Assembly (NCBI GenBank): GCA_021803035.1
Contig: JAJZME010000040.1
Coordinates: 1-64,000, forward strand
Source of the DNA: Acidobacteriota bacterium
GTDB taxonomy: Bacteria; Acidobacteriota; Terriglobia; Terriglobales; Acidobacteriaceae
Length of the DNA stretch: 64,000 nt
Direction of reading: 5' to 3'
Shown piece by piece: positions 32,475 through 41,443 of the stretch. The position numbers and the translations under genes are program-made. Below the pieces are notes generated by a model, which worked only from the letters and a program-made list of their open reading frames with translations, made no database searches and was not told the origin of the DNA. How positions within the stretch are numbered: the stretch's first letter is position 1; the number at the start of each line of letters is the position of its first letter.

Positions 32475-35400
32475 GTGCTGCTGATTCTGGTCGCTGCTTT
32501 TGTTCTGGTTCTTTCCATCGTGCTTGCGTGGCTGGCAGGGCCGATCCTCGGCTTGGCCGGAACGGCGCTGCTGATTCTGCGCATCCTGCTCGTGGCGCTG
32601 GGCGCGGCGGCAGCAGGCGCGATTCTTTTCATTTTCTTTAAGGAGAAGCGCCTCGATTCGGCGGCAAAGCATCTGCCCGGCGGCAAAGATTTCGACTCGC
32701 TTCTGCACTCCGCACAGAAGCAGTTGGCGACGGCACAGCGCAGTGGGGCCAAATCCATTGATGCCCTGCCCCTGCTTTACATTCTCGGCGATGCGAACTC
32801 CGCCAAGACGACCGCAGTTATCAAATCCGGTCTGGACCCGGAGCTGCTTGCCGGACAGGTCTATCGCGACCAGGACATCGTGGCTACGCCGGTCCTCAAC
32901 TTATGGTATGCGAATTCATGCGTGTTTGCCGAAGCAGGCGATGCTGTCCGCAAAGCTCCCGCGCTCTGGAGCCGGCTGATTCGCAAATCGCGGCCCAAAG
33001 CCGTGCGCTCGGCCGTAGGTAAGCAGGCGCCGGTGCGCGCCGCAGTCGTTTGCGTCAATAGCGAACTGTTTCTGGGCGCTGCCGCGCCGGATGCCGCGCT
33101 GGCCGCGGCGCGCGCCACCAACCAGATGCTGCGCGATCTCGCACGGCAGCTCGGCGCAGACGTTCCAGTCTATGTGATCCTCACCAAGCTGGACCGCATC
33201 CCCTACTTTGCCGAGTTCGTCCGCAATCTGAGCGAGGAAGAAGTGTCACAACCGCTGGGCATGGCCTTCCCGCGCAATGCGGTATCGAGCGGCATCTACG
33301 CGGAAAAAGCCATGGCCGAAGCCACCTCAGCTCTCGACCGCATCTTCTTTTCGCTTGCAGAATTCCGGCTGGAACTGTTGGGCCGCGAGACCGATGCTCA
33401 TAACGTCGATCCTGTCTACGAATTCCCCCGCGAGCTGCGCAAGCTGCGCAACAACCTCGCCGCCTATCTGGTGGAACTGGCGCGGCCCAGCCACCTGAAT
33501 GCGAATCCTTATCTGCGCGGCTTTTACTTTACGGGCGTACGCGCGCACATGGTGGAGCAGATGGTGGCCGCGGCGGCGCAGCAGCCACACACGGAGCCTG
33601 CTGGCACCGGCGCCACGCGCATGTTTTCCGTCGAAGCCCTGCAGACCGCTGCTACGACGCAAACGCCAAAGACGGTCACGCGCAAACAGGCGCAGTGGTG
33701 CTTCCTGCCGCACTTGTTCCCGAATGCGATCCTGGGCGACCGCAGCGCGCTGGCGGGCACCAGCGACAGCCGCAGAACGCACGTCTTTCGCCGCGTGGTC
33801 TTTGCATCGCTCTCCGTTGTGCTGCTGGCACTGCTGATCTGCTTTACCACGTCGTGGGCCAACAACGCGCGGCTTGAGCACTCCATCGTGACCGCAGCCA
33901 ACGCCCTTCCCACCGCAGCAGTGCCGGCCACCATGCTGGCGACAACCAAAGACCTTGCCGCGCTCGATCAACTGCGAGCGGCCGTGGTGCGGCTTGAAGA
34001 CTACCAGAGCAGCGGTGCGCCGCTGAAGTACCGCTTCGGTCTTTATCACGGCAACAGCCTCCTTCACGCCGCGCGGCGCATCTATTTCAGCCGTTTCCGC
34101 CGGCTCATGCTGGCCAATACGCAGGCCGACCTCGTGGCTTATCTTAACGCGCTGCCTGCGACGCCCGCGCCCGGCGCAGATTACGGAGCTGCATACAATG
34201 CCCTCAAGGCCTATCTGATTACGACCTCGAATCCCGACAAGAGCACGGCCGAATTCCTCACGCCGGTCCTGATGCAGTATTGGCAAAACGGCCGCGCGCT
34301 GGAAACGGAACAGCAGAAGGAGCTGGCCACGCGCCAGTTCGAGTTTTATGCCACCGAGCTGGCGCATAACAACCCCTATTCCATCGCGCCGGAGAGCGTG
34401 ACGGTCACCAAGGCGCGCACGTATCTGGCGGGCTTCGGGGGCTTCGAGCGCATCTATCAGCAGATGCTGACGGCAGCGAATAAGACGACGCAGGCGATTA
34501 ACTTCAACAGCCTCTATCCCGGCTCGGCCGCGACGGTGATTGATTCCCATATCGTGCCCGGCGCCTTCACCAGCGCGGGCTTCACGTTCATGCAGGACGC
34601 CATCCAGCATCCCCAGCGCTACTTCAGCGGCGAGGTCTGGGTACTGGGCAATCAGGCGCCCCCCTCGCTCAATGCAGCCACGCTCACGCAACAGCTCACC
34701 ACGCGCTACACCAGCGATTTCGAGACCCAGTGGCTTGACTTTCTCCGCGCCGCTTATGTGGTCAGGTACGGCAGCCTGGCTGTGGCCGCAGCCAAGCTCC
34801 AGCTGCTCTCGAATCCCAATTCGCCGCTGCTGGCGCTGCTGTTCACGGTTGCGCACAATACGGCAGTGGCGAATCCGGCTATCGCCAAGGAGTTTCAGCC
34901 GGCGCAGGCAGTGGTTGCGCCGCAAAGCGTGAACAAATTCGTCGGCCCGGGAAACACCAACTACGTGAACGGCCTGCTTGGACTCCAGGCCGCGGTGGCG
35001 CAGGTTGCGCAGAATCCCGCCGCCGGCACAAATGCCGCCGCGGTCGCGCCGATCGTTGCCGCGTCAGCATCAGCGCACACTGCGGCCAGCCAGACGGCGC
35101 AGGCATTCAACCTCGATCCGAAGTACCACGTGGATCAAACCGTGCTGGCTCTGCTGCAGGCGCCGATCAGATCCGTGGACGCAGTCGTCCGCGGGCGCGG
35201 TCCAGCGGAGGCCAATGCCGCCGGCGCATCGTTCTGCTCCGGCTTTTCTCCGCTGATGAGTCAGTTTCCCTTTGCGCCGAACGCCATGATGGAAGCCACG
35301 CCCGCCGAAATGGCTGGGCTTTTGCAACCCGGGTCAGGATCGCTGTGGCAACTGTACAACTCAACGCTCAAAAAGCTGCTTATCCGGGAAGGCTCTAGCT

Positions 35401-35909
35401 GGGTTGCGGCGCCCAATGCGCCCATGCACGTGAACCCGCAGTTCACGCGCTTCTTCAACCGCGCGGCCGAGCTTTCGGCGGCGCTGTACCCCGCCGCAGG
35501 CTCAGCCGGGCTCACGTTCACGGCGCATATTCTGCCTTCGAAAGGCATCCGGAGCGTCACGGTGGCCATTGACGGACAGCGGCTGAGCGGTTCAGGCGTC
35601 TCAAAACAATTCACCTGGTCGCTCGGGACGAGCAGCCAGGCCGAGCTAATCGCCAACTACGGCACGGGCACGCTGCCCCTGCTTCAATTCAACGGGCCGT
35701 GGGCTGTGTTTCACCTGATGGATAAAGGACGATTGGTATCATCCGGTACCGGCGAGGAGTTGGCCTATCCTCTGGAGATTTCCAATACGCCCATCGTGGT
35801 GAACGGCGTGCCGCTGGTGGTGCATCTGGAGCTGTCGGGGCCGGATGCGAATCTTCTGGTGCCGGGCGGCTTGAGCGGCATGCAATGCGTCGCGACGATC
35901 GCACATTGA
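32475..35909 (+). CDS. tssM: Type VI membrane-complex subunit TssM (IcmF family)
   Basis: 1144 residues from a GTG at 32475 with AGGAG close upstream. Two N-terminal membrane segments (about 3-20 and 30-55), a cytoplasmic GTPase-like domain, a third membrane segment near 440, and a large periplasmic part ending in the usual TssM C-terminal domain (LSGSGVSKQFTW...GPWAVFHLMDKG). The P-loop reads GDANSAKTT (105-113): Ala110 replaces the second Gly of Walker A, and TKLDRIPYF serves as the NKxD-like motif. TssM spans to the periplasm where TssJ would normally bind, yet no tssJ is seen here. Confidence 0.94.
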   Translation: MLLILVAAFVLVLSIVLAWLAGPILGLAGTALLILRILLVALGAAAAGAILFIFFKEKRLDSAAKHLPGGKDFDSLLHSAQKQLATAQRSGAKSIDALPLLYILGDANSAKTTAVIKSGLDPELLAGQVYRDQDIVATPVLNLWYANSCVFAEAGDAVRKAPALWSRLIRKSRPKAVRSAVGKQAPVRAAVVCVNSELFLGAAAPDAALAAARATNQMLRDLARQLGADVPVYVILTKLDRIPYFAEFVRNLSEEEVSQPLGMAFPRNAVSSGIYAEKAMAEATSALDRIFFSLAEFRLELLGRETDAHNVDPVYEFPRELRKLRNNLAAYLVELARPSHLNANPYLRGFYFTGVRAHMVEQMVAAAAQQPHTEPAGTGATRMFSVEALQTAATTQTPKTVTRKQAQWCFLPHLFPNAILGDRSALAGTSDSRRTHVFRRVVFASLSVVLLALLICFTTSWANNARLEHSIVTAANALPTAAVPATMLATTKDLAALDQLRAAVVRLEDYQSSGAPLKYRFGLYHGNSLLHAARRIYFSRFRRLMLANTQADLVAYLNALPATPAPGADYGAAYNALKAYLITTSNPDKSTAEFLTPVLMQYWQNGRALETEQQKELATRQFEFYATELAHNNPYSIAPESVTVTKARTYLAGFGGFERIYQQMLTAANKTTQAINFNSLYPGSAATVIDSHIVPGAFTSAGFTFMQDAIQHPQRYFSGEVWVLGNQAPPSLNAATLTQQLTTRYTSDFETQWLDFLRAAYVVRYGSLAVAAAKLQLLSNPNSPLLALLFTVAHNTAVANPAIAKEFQPAQAVVAPQSVNKFVGPGNTNYVNGLLGLQAAVAQVAQNPAAGTNAAAVAPIVAASASAHTAASQTAQAFNLDPKYHVDQTVLALLQAPIRSVDAVVRGRGPAEANAAGASFCSGFSPLMSQFPFAPNAMMEATPAEMAGLLQPGSGSLWQLYNSTLKKLLIREGSSWVAAPNAPMHVNPQFTRFFNRAAELSAALYPAAGSAGLTFTAHILPSKGIRSVTVAIDGQRLSGSGVSKQFTWSLGTSSQAELIANYGTGTLPLLQFNGPWAVFHLMDKGRLVSSGTGEELAYPLEISNTPIVVNGVPLVVHLELSGPDANLLVPGGLSGMQCVATIAH

Positions 35910-36049
35910 GGCCCTCGACTCCATGATTTTGGAATGTGGTTGCCGCCAAGCCCAGGTCCCAAGCGGGAGCTGAGGTACCCGCATTTCAATAAGAGTGGAT
36001 TGCGAATCTTGAACGAAAGACCCGGAATTCCACTTTCGTTTCCGGCAGG

Positions 36050-36940
36050 CTATCCGCGCAGCCAGTACGGCTTGGGAACCACGGCGCTCAGATCGGCAAA
36101 CTCCGCGTCAGTGAGTTGAAACGATGCGGCGCTGATGTTCTCTTCCAGATGCTGGACGGATGCGGTTCCGGGAATGGGCAGTATGACCGGCGAGCGGCGC
36201 AGCAGCCACGCCAGCGAGACCACGGCCGTGGAGGCACCGTGAGCGGCGGCGATCTTTTCGACTGCCTCGTTGGCCTTGCGGCCTTGCGCCATCGGCCCCC
36301 AGGGCAAGAAGGCGATACCGTTGGCCTGGCAATGGTCGAGCAGGTAATCCCACTCGCGGTCAGAGAAGCTGTAGCGGTTCTGCACGGAGACGATGGGCAC
36401 GATCCTGCGCGCCCGCTCCACGTGCTCAAGAGTCACGTTGGAGAGCGCGACGTGACGGATCTTGCCCTGCTCGCGCAGGCGCGCCAGGGTTTCCATGGAG
36501 GCGTCGAAGGAAGTGGCCGGGTCGGGAACGTGCAACTGGTAGACATCGATGCGGTCGAGGCGGAGCCGCTGGAGGCTGCCTTCGATGGCCTTTTCAAGGT
36601 GCGCGGGGCTGGCGTTGTGCTGCCAGACGCCGGGGCCGTGGCGCTCCCAGCCGGCCTTGGTAGTGATAACCAGGCCGTTGGGATAGGGCCAGAGCGCTTC
36701 GGCGATCAGTTCTTCGGAGACGCCGGGGCCGTAAGAGTCCGCCGTGTCGATCAGGTTTACGTCAAGCTCGACGGCGCGGCGCAGGGTGGCCAGCGCGGCT
36801 GCGCGATCGGCTGGCGGGCCCCAGATTCCCTTGCCTGTGATGCGCATCGCCCCGAAGCCCAGGCGGTTGACGGTCAGGTCGCCGCCGAGCGTGAAAGTAC
36901 CCGCATTTGCGGCTGAAAGCATTCCTGCAGTTGCGCTCAT
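36050..36940 (-). CDS. Aldo/keto reductase family oxidoreductase
   Basis: 296 residues. LGFGAMRITG start, active-site Asp/Tyr region DTADSYGPGVSEELIAEAL, catalytic Lys in LVITTKAGWERHGP, RLRLDRIDVYQLHVPDP with the usual His, and the NADPH-binding end IPGTASVQHLEENISAA. Cytosolic NADPH-dependent reductase; substrate not predictable. AGGAGG precedes the ATG. Convergent with tssM and not part of the T6SS. Confidence 0.9.
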   Translation of the reverse strand: MSATAGMLSAANAGTFTLGGDLTVNRLGFGAMRITGKGIWGPPADRAAALATLRRAVELDVNLIDTADSYGPGVSEELIAEALWPYPNGLVITTKAGWERHGPGVWQHNASPAHLEKAIEGSLQRLRLDRIDVYQLHVPDPATSFDASMETLARLREQGKIRHVALSNVTLEHVERARRIVPIVSVQNRYSFSDREWDYLLDHCQANGIAFLPWGPMAQGRKANEAVEKIAAAHGASTAVVSLAWLLRRSPVILPIPGTASVQHLEENISAASFQLTDAEFADLSAVVPKPYWLRG

Positions 36941-37077
36941 CTGCGCGCCTCCTCTTTTTCTCTCATTTTACGAGGAGCCGCGCAGAGGCTCGCGGGCGGA
37001 TTCAAGAAATAAGCCGCGCAGGGACATCGCCGTGCGTTGTTCGGGAATTGCCGCTTGCCGAAGCGCCATGTTCTGTT

Positions 37078-37140
37078 GGCAAGAAAATTAACTGCAAAAA
37101 AATCTGTGGAAAAACAAATATTTTAAGGGGGGAGGGTGCG
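37078..37140 (+). repeat. 63-bp dispersed repeat, copy 2
   Basis: Matches the reverse complement of 6454-6516 at 55 of 63 positions without gaps, including the AATATTTTAAGGGGGG core. The surrounding 625-bp gap (36941-37565) between the aldo/keto reductase and efp holds no supported gene; short frames in it lack coding character. Confidence 0.8.
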
Positions 37141-37565
37141 CTTACCTCTTCACTGCAGCAATGCGGAGAGACAAGTGCGCAGGCGGCTCGGGCTGGTGGA
37201 GGGCTTGCATGACATCTTTAATTATGTACCGGCGAGGGGAAATTGCATGCAAAGCGGCGGCGAAAAAAACTGAACGAAAATTGGAGCGAGACGCGCTGCC
37301 GGTTGGCGCCGGGCGCGCGGCTTTCAGTATTGGCTGGGCTACAATCGTAGACAGGCTAAACAGGCTGCGAAAAACAGCGAGTGTGGAGCGAATGTGCCGG
37401 CAAGGCAGTGCTCCGGGGCTGAAGCCCGCCGTTTGTGGTTGCACCGAGGTGCGCGGCGGAGACCGTGGCTAACGCTTTTGCCGCTCCAAGAGGCGTTTTA
37501 CACAGTCTGTCGAGGCCGAAATTTCCCGCGGAGTTACCGCGGCAAGAGTAAGGAGTATCCCGCGC

Positions 37566-38126
37566 ATGGCGATTCCCGCCACCCAGCTTCGTCCCGGCAT
37601 GATCATCAAGCACAACGACCAACTGCACCTGGTGTTCAAGGTGGAACACCGGACGCCCGGCAACCTTCGCGCCTTTATCCAGGCCAAGCTGCGCAACCTG
37701 AAGTCCGGCGCCATGTTCGAGCACCGCTTCCGCTCGGCGGACTCGATTGAAAAGGTGGTGGTAGACGAGGTGCCGATGGAGTTTCTCTACGCCGACGGCG
37801 ATGACTACTACTTTATGAACCCCGTGGACTATGAGCAGACGGTGCTGAAAAGCTCCACGCTGGGCGACGCGGTAGAGTATCTGACCGCCAACCTGCAGAT
37901 CAAGGTGAGCTACTTCGACGGGCAGCCGGTGGGCATTGAGCTGCCGGGGACGGTGGAGCTGGAAGTGGTGGAGACGGAGCCGGGGCTGAAGTCGGCCACG
38001 GCGTCGAGCGTGACCAAGCCGGCCAAGCTGGAGACCGGGCTGGTGGTGCAGGTGCCGCCGTTCATCAATGAGGGCGAAAAGATTCGCGTGGACACGAGCG
38101 AAGGGGCGTATCTGAGCCGGGCGTAG
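37566..38126 (+). CDS. efp: Elongation factor P
   Basis: 186 residues with all three EF-P domains: KOW-like start (ATQLRPGMIIKHNDQLHLVFKVEH), middle OB fold (FRSADSIEKVVVDEVPMEFLYADGDDYYFMNPVDYEQ) and C-terminal OB fold ending GEKIRVDTSEGAYLSRA. It relieves ribosome stalling at proline runs. The domain I loop reads TPGNLRAF (30-37), so the position of the modified Lys34 of E. coli (PGKG) or the rhamnosylated Arg of Pseudomonas is Asn33. The neighbouring genes do not include a modification enzyme. Confidence 0.96.
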   Translation: MAIPATQLRPGMIIKHNDQLHLVFKVEHRTPGNLRAFIQAKLRNLKSGAMFEHRFRSADSIEKVVVDEVPMEFLYADGDDYYFMNPVDYEQTVLKSSTLGDAVEYLTANLQIKVSYFDGQPVGIELPGTVELEVVETEPGLKSATASSVTKPAKLETGLVVQVPPFINEGEKIRVDTSEGAYLSRA

Positions 38127-38224
38127 TTCCCTTTGCAGGCCGGGCCTCGGTGGATGCCTGCAAGGGCGCCCTGACAAGAGGCGTAATCGGGCGCATAATC
38201 TTAAGTCAAGCAGCGCGACACATG

Positions 38225-38253
38225 AGGGCGGCCGCTCCACAAGCGGCCGCCCT
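38225..38253 (+). terminator. GC-rich perfect hairpin between efp and serpin
   Basis: Perfect 12-bp arms (38225-38236 with 38242-38253), 5-base loop CCACA. No T tract follows, so termination of efp is possible but not certain; it would otherwise lie in the serpin leader, 29 bp before its ATG. Confidence 0.4.
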
Positions 38254-38281
38254 GCGCGTTTGCGGGTTAAAGAGGTGCGCC

Positions 38282-39505
38282 ATGAAGTACTGGGCTTGCG
38301 TCATTCTCACACTGCTGGGCACTCAGGCCGTTTTCGCCGCCCAGCCTGCCACCGCCAGCGCTGCCGACCGAGCCGCGGCAGTGAAAAGCAGCAACGCCTT
38401 CGCCGTGGATCTTTACAGGCAGTTGCGCACGGAGCGCGGCAATCTCTTCTTTTCGCCGGAAAGCATCTCGACCGCGTTTGGCATGGCTTATGCCGGCGCG
38501 CGCGGGCAGACAGCCGCCGAAATGGCCCGGGTCTTCCACTTCACGCTGCCGGAGGACCAGCTGCAGCCGGCGATGGGCGCGCTGCTGGCCGGGATGAACG
38601 GCCCGCACAAGGGCTACCAGTTGCGCGTGGCCGACGCGCTGTGGGCGCAAGAGGACGAGAGCTTTCTGCCCGGCTACCTGAAGCTGGTGGAGACCAACTA
38701 CGGGGCGGGGTTTCACCGCGTCAACTTCAGGACTTCGTCCGAGCTTGTGCGCAACACCATCAACCGCTGGGTGGAGCAGCAAACGAACCACAAGATCAGG
38801 GAGCTGATCGGGCCGGGCGTGCTGACGCCCGCGACCCGGCTGGTGCTGACCAATGCCATCTACTTCAAGGGAGAGTGGCTGAACCCGTTTGAAAAGGCCG
38901 CGACGCACGACGAGGAGTTTCACCTTTCCACGTCGCGGACGGTGCAGACGCCGATGATGCACCGCACGGGGAGCTACCGCTATTACGATGGCGGGAGCTT
39001 TCAGGCGCTGGAGATGCCGTATGCGGGAGGCGACCTGGCGATGGTGGTGCTGCTGCCGAGAGAGATCGGCGGGCTGCCGGCGCTGGAAGGATCATTCACG
39101 GCCGCGGCGGCAGCGCGCTGGATGGAGGACCTGAAGCCCGCGCCGAAGGTGATCCTGACGCTGCCGCGGTTTACCATGACGCGGCAGTTCGAGTTGCGCG
39201 GGGTTCTTTCCAGAATGGGCATGGCGCAGGCCTTCGGCCGAGAGGCGGATTTTTCGGGCATGACGGGCGAGCCGGGGTTCACGATCTCCGCGGCGATCCA
39301 TAAGGCCTATATCGACGTGAACGAAGAGGGCACGGAGGCGGCGGCGGCTACATCCACCGTTTTTTCGGCGACGGCGGTGATGCGGCGCATGCCGGAGCCG
39401 CCGCCGATCATCTTTCGCGCCGATCATCCCTTTTTGTTCCTGATTCGCGACCTGCACACGGGAAGCATTCTTTTCATGGGCAGGGTGGTTGATCCGGCGG
39501 AGTAA
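38282..39505 (+). CDS. Secreted serpin-family protease inhibitor
   Basis: 407 residues from the ATG at 38282, preceded by AAGAGGTG; an earlier in-frame start would pass through the hairpin. Signal peptide (WACVILTLLGTQAVFA). Serpin blocks: NLFFSPESISTAFGMAYAGARGQTAAEM, LTNAIYFKGEWLNPFEK, MHRTGSYRYYDG, ALEMPYAGGDLAMVVLLP, and the end FRADHPFLFLIRDLHTGSILFMGRV. The reactive loop hinge EEGTEAAAAT (348-357) is intact, so the protein should be inhibitory; spacing puts P1 near Thr364, suggesting elastase- or subtilisin-like targets. Its last 32 bases overlap the convergent transporter gene. Confidence 0.93.
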   Translation: MKYWACVILTLLGTQAVFAAQPATASAADRAAAVKSSNAFAVDLYRQLRTERGNLFFSPESISTAFGMAYAGARGQTAAEMARVFHFTLPEDQLQPAMGALLAGMNGPHKGYQLRVADALWAQEDESFLPGYLKLVETNYGAGFHRVNFRTSSELVRNTINRWVEQQTNHKIRELIGPGVLTPATRLVLTNAIYFKGEWLNPFEKAATHDEEFHLSTSRTVQTPMMHRTGSYRYYDGGSFQALEMPYAGGDLAMVVLLPREIGGLPALEGSFTAAAAARWMEDLKPAPKVILTLPRFTMTRQFELRGVLSRMGMAQAFGREADFSGMTGEPGFTISAAIHKAYIDVNEEGTEAAAATSTVFSATAVMRRMPEPPPIIFRADHPFLFLIRDLHTGSILFMGRVVDPAE

Positions 39506-41312
39506 GGCGTTCGAAACAGGCTTCGATCTCTTCGAGGGTCTTGCCTTTGGTTTCGGGAAGGAAGAAGACGGCAACGAGGAAGTAGACGATGGTGAAGGCG
39601 GCGAAGAGGAAGAAGATGGACGAGTAGCCATATTTGCTGACGAAGGGCAGAAAGATGGCGGCCAGGGTGGTGGAAACCAGTTGGTTGATGACCAGGGCAA
39701 TGCTCATGCCGATGGAACGGATGCGGGTGGGCATCAGCTCAGAGAGCGCCAGCCACACCACGACGCCGGGACCGACGGCGAAGAAGGCCATGAATGCGTA
39801 GAGGCAGAGGGCTACAAGCCAGCCGTGATGGGGGTTGGGAATGCGGCCGATGAGGGCCTTCTGGATGCGCAGCGGCGCGGTGCGAGCGGCTTTCAGGTTG
39901 CCAAAGGGATTGGCGAAGAAGGCTTCGACGGCGTTGGCGGGGACGCAACTGGCGCGGGTGATCCGGATGGGCGCGGCGGCGGGATCGTCGGAGCGGACGT
40001 AGCTGGTGGCGGCGGTGTAGCCCCCGTAGGAGTAAATGATGGCGAGCGAGGCGCGGCCAGGCGGGATCTCGCCGGCCTTGTCGCCCTGGGCGGCGAGGAG
40101 TTTGGCGGCGGTGGCGGGGTCGAAGCGGAAGCTCAACTGCTGATGGGCGCGGGCCATGGCTGTGACCGGGCCGCGGCAATCGACGGTGAACCGCTCGGTG
40201 CGCAGAAAGAGGAAGCCGACGGCGAGCAAGGCCAGCGCGGCTCCGCCGGTGCCCAGCACGAGCAGAAAACGGCGGCCTTTGCGGTCCACCAGCATCATGC
40301 CCACGGCGGTTACGAGGAAGTTGACCACGGTGAAGAGGACGTAGCCCCAGTGGGCGTGCAGGTCATTGAGCCCGCTCTGGAGGAGGATGGCGGCGTTGAA
40401 TCCGATGATGGAGTTGATGCCGGTAGCCGTGTTGCAGAAAAGGATGACGCAGGCCAGCAGAAACGGAACGACGTATTTGCGGCGCAGCAGGGAATCTTTG
40501 CTTTGCCCGCCGGATGCGGGCTGAATGCCGGCGCGCGCGGCAGCTTCCATCCCTTCGATTTCGAGGGCGGCCTGCTGGGGAGTGCGCGAGCGGAGCAGAG
40601 CGGCGCGGGCCTGGGCGGCGCGGCCACGGCGGAAGAGCCAGCGCGGCGACTCGGTGACGAAGAGGCTGCCGAGGACGAAGAGCACGCCGGGGGGAAGCGA
40701 GACCCAGAAGATGCGCCGCCACGCCTGGTCTTTGAAGGCAAAGAGCGCGGCGGCGCCGGCGGCTTTGGCCACGGCTTCGACGCGGTAGCTGTAGTAAATG
40801 CCCACCACGGCCGCGGCTACGATGCCCAGCGTGAGCAGCCACTGAAAGACGGCAGTGCCTTTGCCGCGGCTGGAGGCGGCGAGACACTCGGCCAGATAGA
40901 GCGGGACCACGACGCCGACCAGGCCGGCACTGATGCCCTGCAGCAGGCGGCCGAAGAAGAGCGGGGCGTAGCCGTGCGAGAGCGCGATGATGGGGATGCT
41001 GAGGACGAAGGCCAGGCCGCTCAGGATCATGAGGGGCTTGCGGCCCAGGGCATCGGCCAGGATGCCGGAGAAGAGCGTGGAAAAGACGCTGCCCAGCAGC
41101 ACCGCGGCCACGATGACGGAGAGTTGACCGGCGGTGAGACCCGAGGTGGCTTCAAGATAAGGGAGCGCGCCGCCGATGATGCCTACATCAATGCCGTAGA
41201 GCAATCCGCCGAGGCCCGCGACCAGCAGAAGGAAGGCGTTGTAGCCGCGGCTGGCGGGCGGGAGGGGCGGATCGGGAGCGGTTGCGGAGCCGTTGGCGGC
41301 GGTGGCGCTCAT
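39474..41312 (-). CDS. Sugar-porter-type MFS transporter with large external loop
   Basis: 612 residues, twelve membrane segments. Sugar-porter signatures: GIDVGIIGGALPYL, ADALGRKP, GRLLQGISAGLVGVVVPLYLAE, ESPRWLFRRGR, DRKGRR, LSELMPTRIRSIGMS and PETKGKTLEEIE. Family members are about 460-500 residues; the excess is a loop of about 120 residues (roughly 374-496, with two Cys) between late membrane segments, likely outside the cytoplasm. Substrate unknown. Divergent from a hexosaminidase gene 131 bp away, so amino-sugar uptake is a reasonable guess. Convergent and overlapping with the serpin gene. Confidence 0.9.
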   Translation of the reverse strand: MSATAANGSATAPDPPLPPASRGYNAFLLLVAGLGGLLYGIDVGIIGGALPYLEATSGLTAGQLSVIVAAVLLGSVFSTLFSGILADALGRKPLMILSGLAFVLSIPIIALSHGYAPLFFGRLLQGISAGLVGVVVPLYLAECLAASSRGKGTAVFQWLLTLGIVAAAVVGIYYSYRVEAVAKAAGAAALFAFKDQAWRRIFWVSLPPGVLFVLGSLFVTESPRWLFRRGRAAQARAALLRSRTPQQAALEIEGMEAAARAGIQPASGGQSKDSLLRRKYVVPFLLACVILFCNTATGINSIIGFNAAILLQSGLNDLHAHWGYVLFTVVNFLVTAVGMMLVDRKGRRFLLVLGTGGAALALLAVGFLFLRTERFTVDCRGPVTAMARAHQQLSFRFDPATAAKLLAAQGDKAGEIPPGRASLAIIYSYGGYTAATSYVRSDDPAAAPIRITRASCVPANAVEAFFANPFGNLKAARTAPLRIQKALIGRIPNPHHGWLVALCLYAFMAFFAVGPGVVVWLALSELMPTRIRSIGMSIALVINQLVSTTLAAIFLPFVSKYGYSSIFFLFAAFTIVYFLVAVFFLPETKGKTLEEIEACFERLTPPDQPPCP

Positions 41313-41443
41313 CGGGCGATCCTTTCGCGCAAGGGCTCGCGGCCGCGGCCAGGCCCTGAGCGGAGGAATGGTTATGAAATGCCAGTCTACAATGGACCCA
41401 TTGAAATGAAGCGCTCAATTTTGCTGAGCTGAAAGCGGTCGGG

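Noticed and set aside
39489-41432. Gly/Glu-rich plus-strand reading opposite the MFS transporter
   Set aside because: Repetitive composition from reversed hydrophobic codons; the transporter frame has clear signatures.
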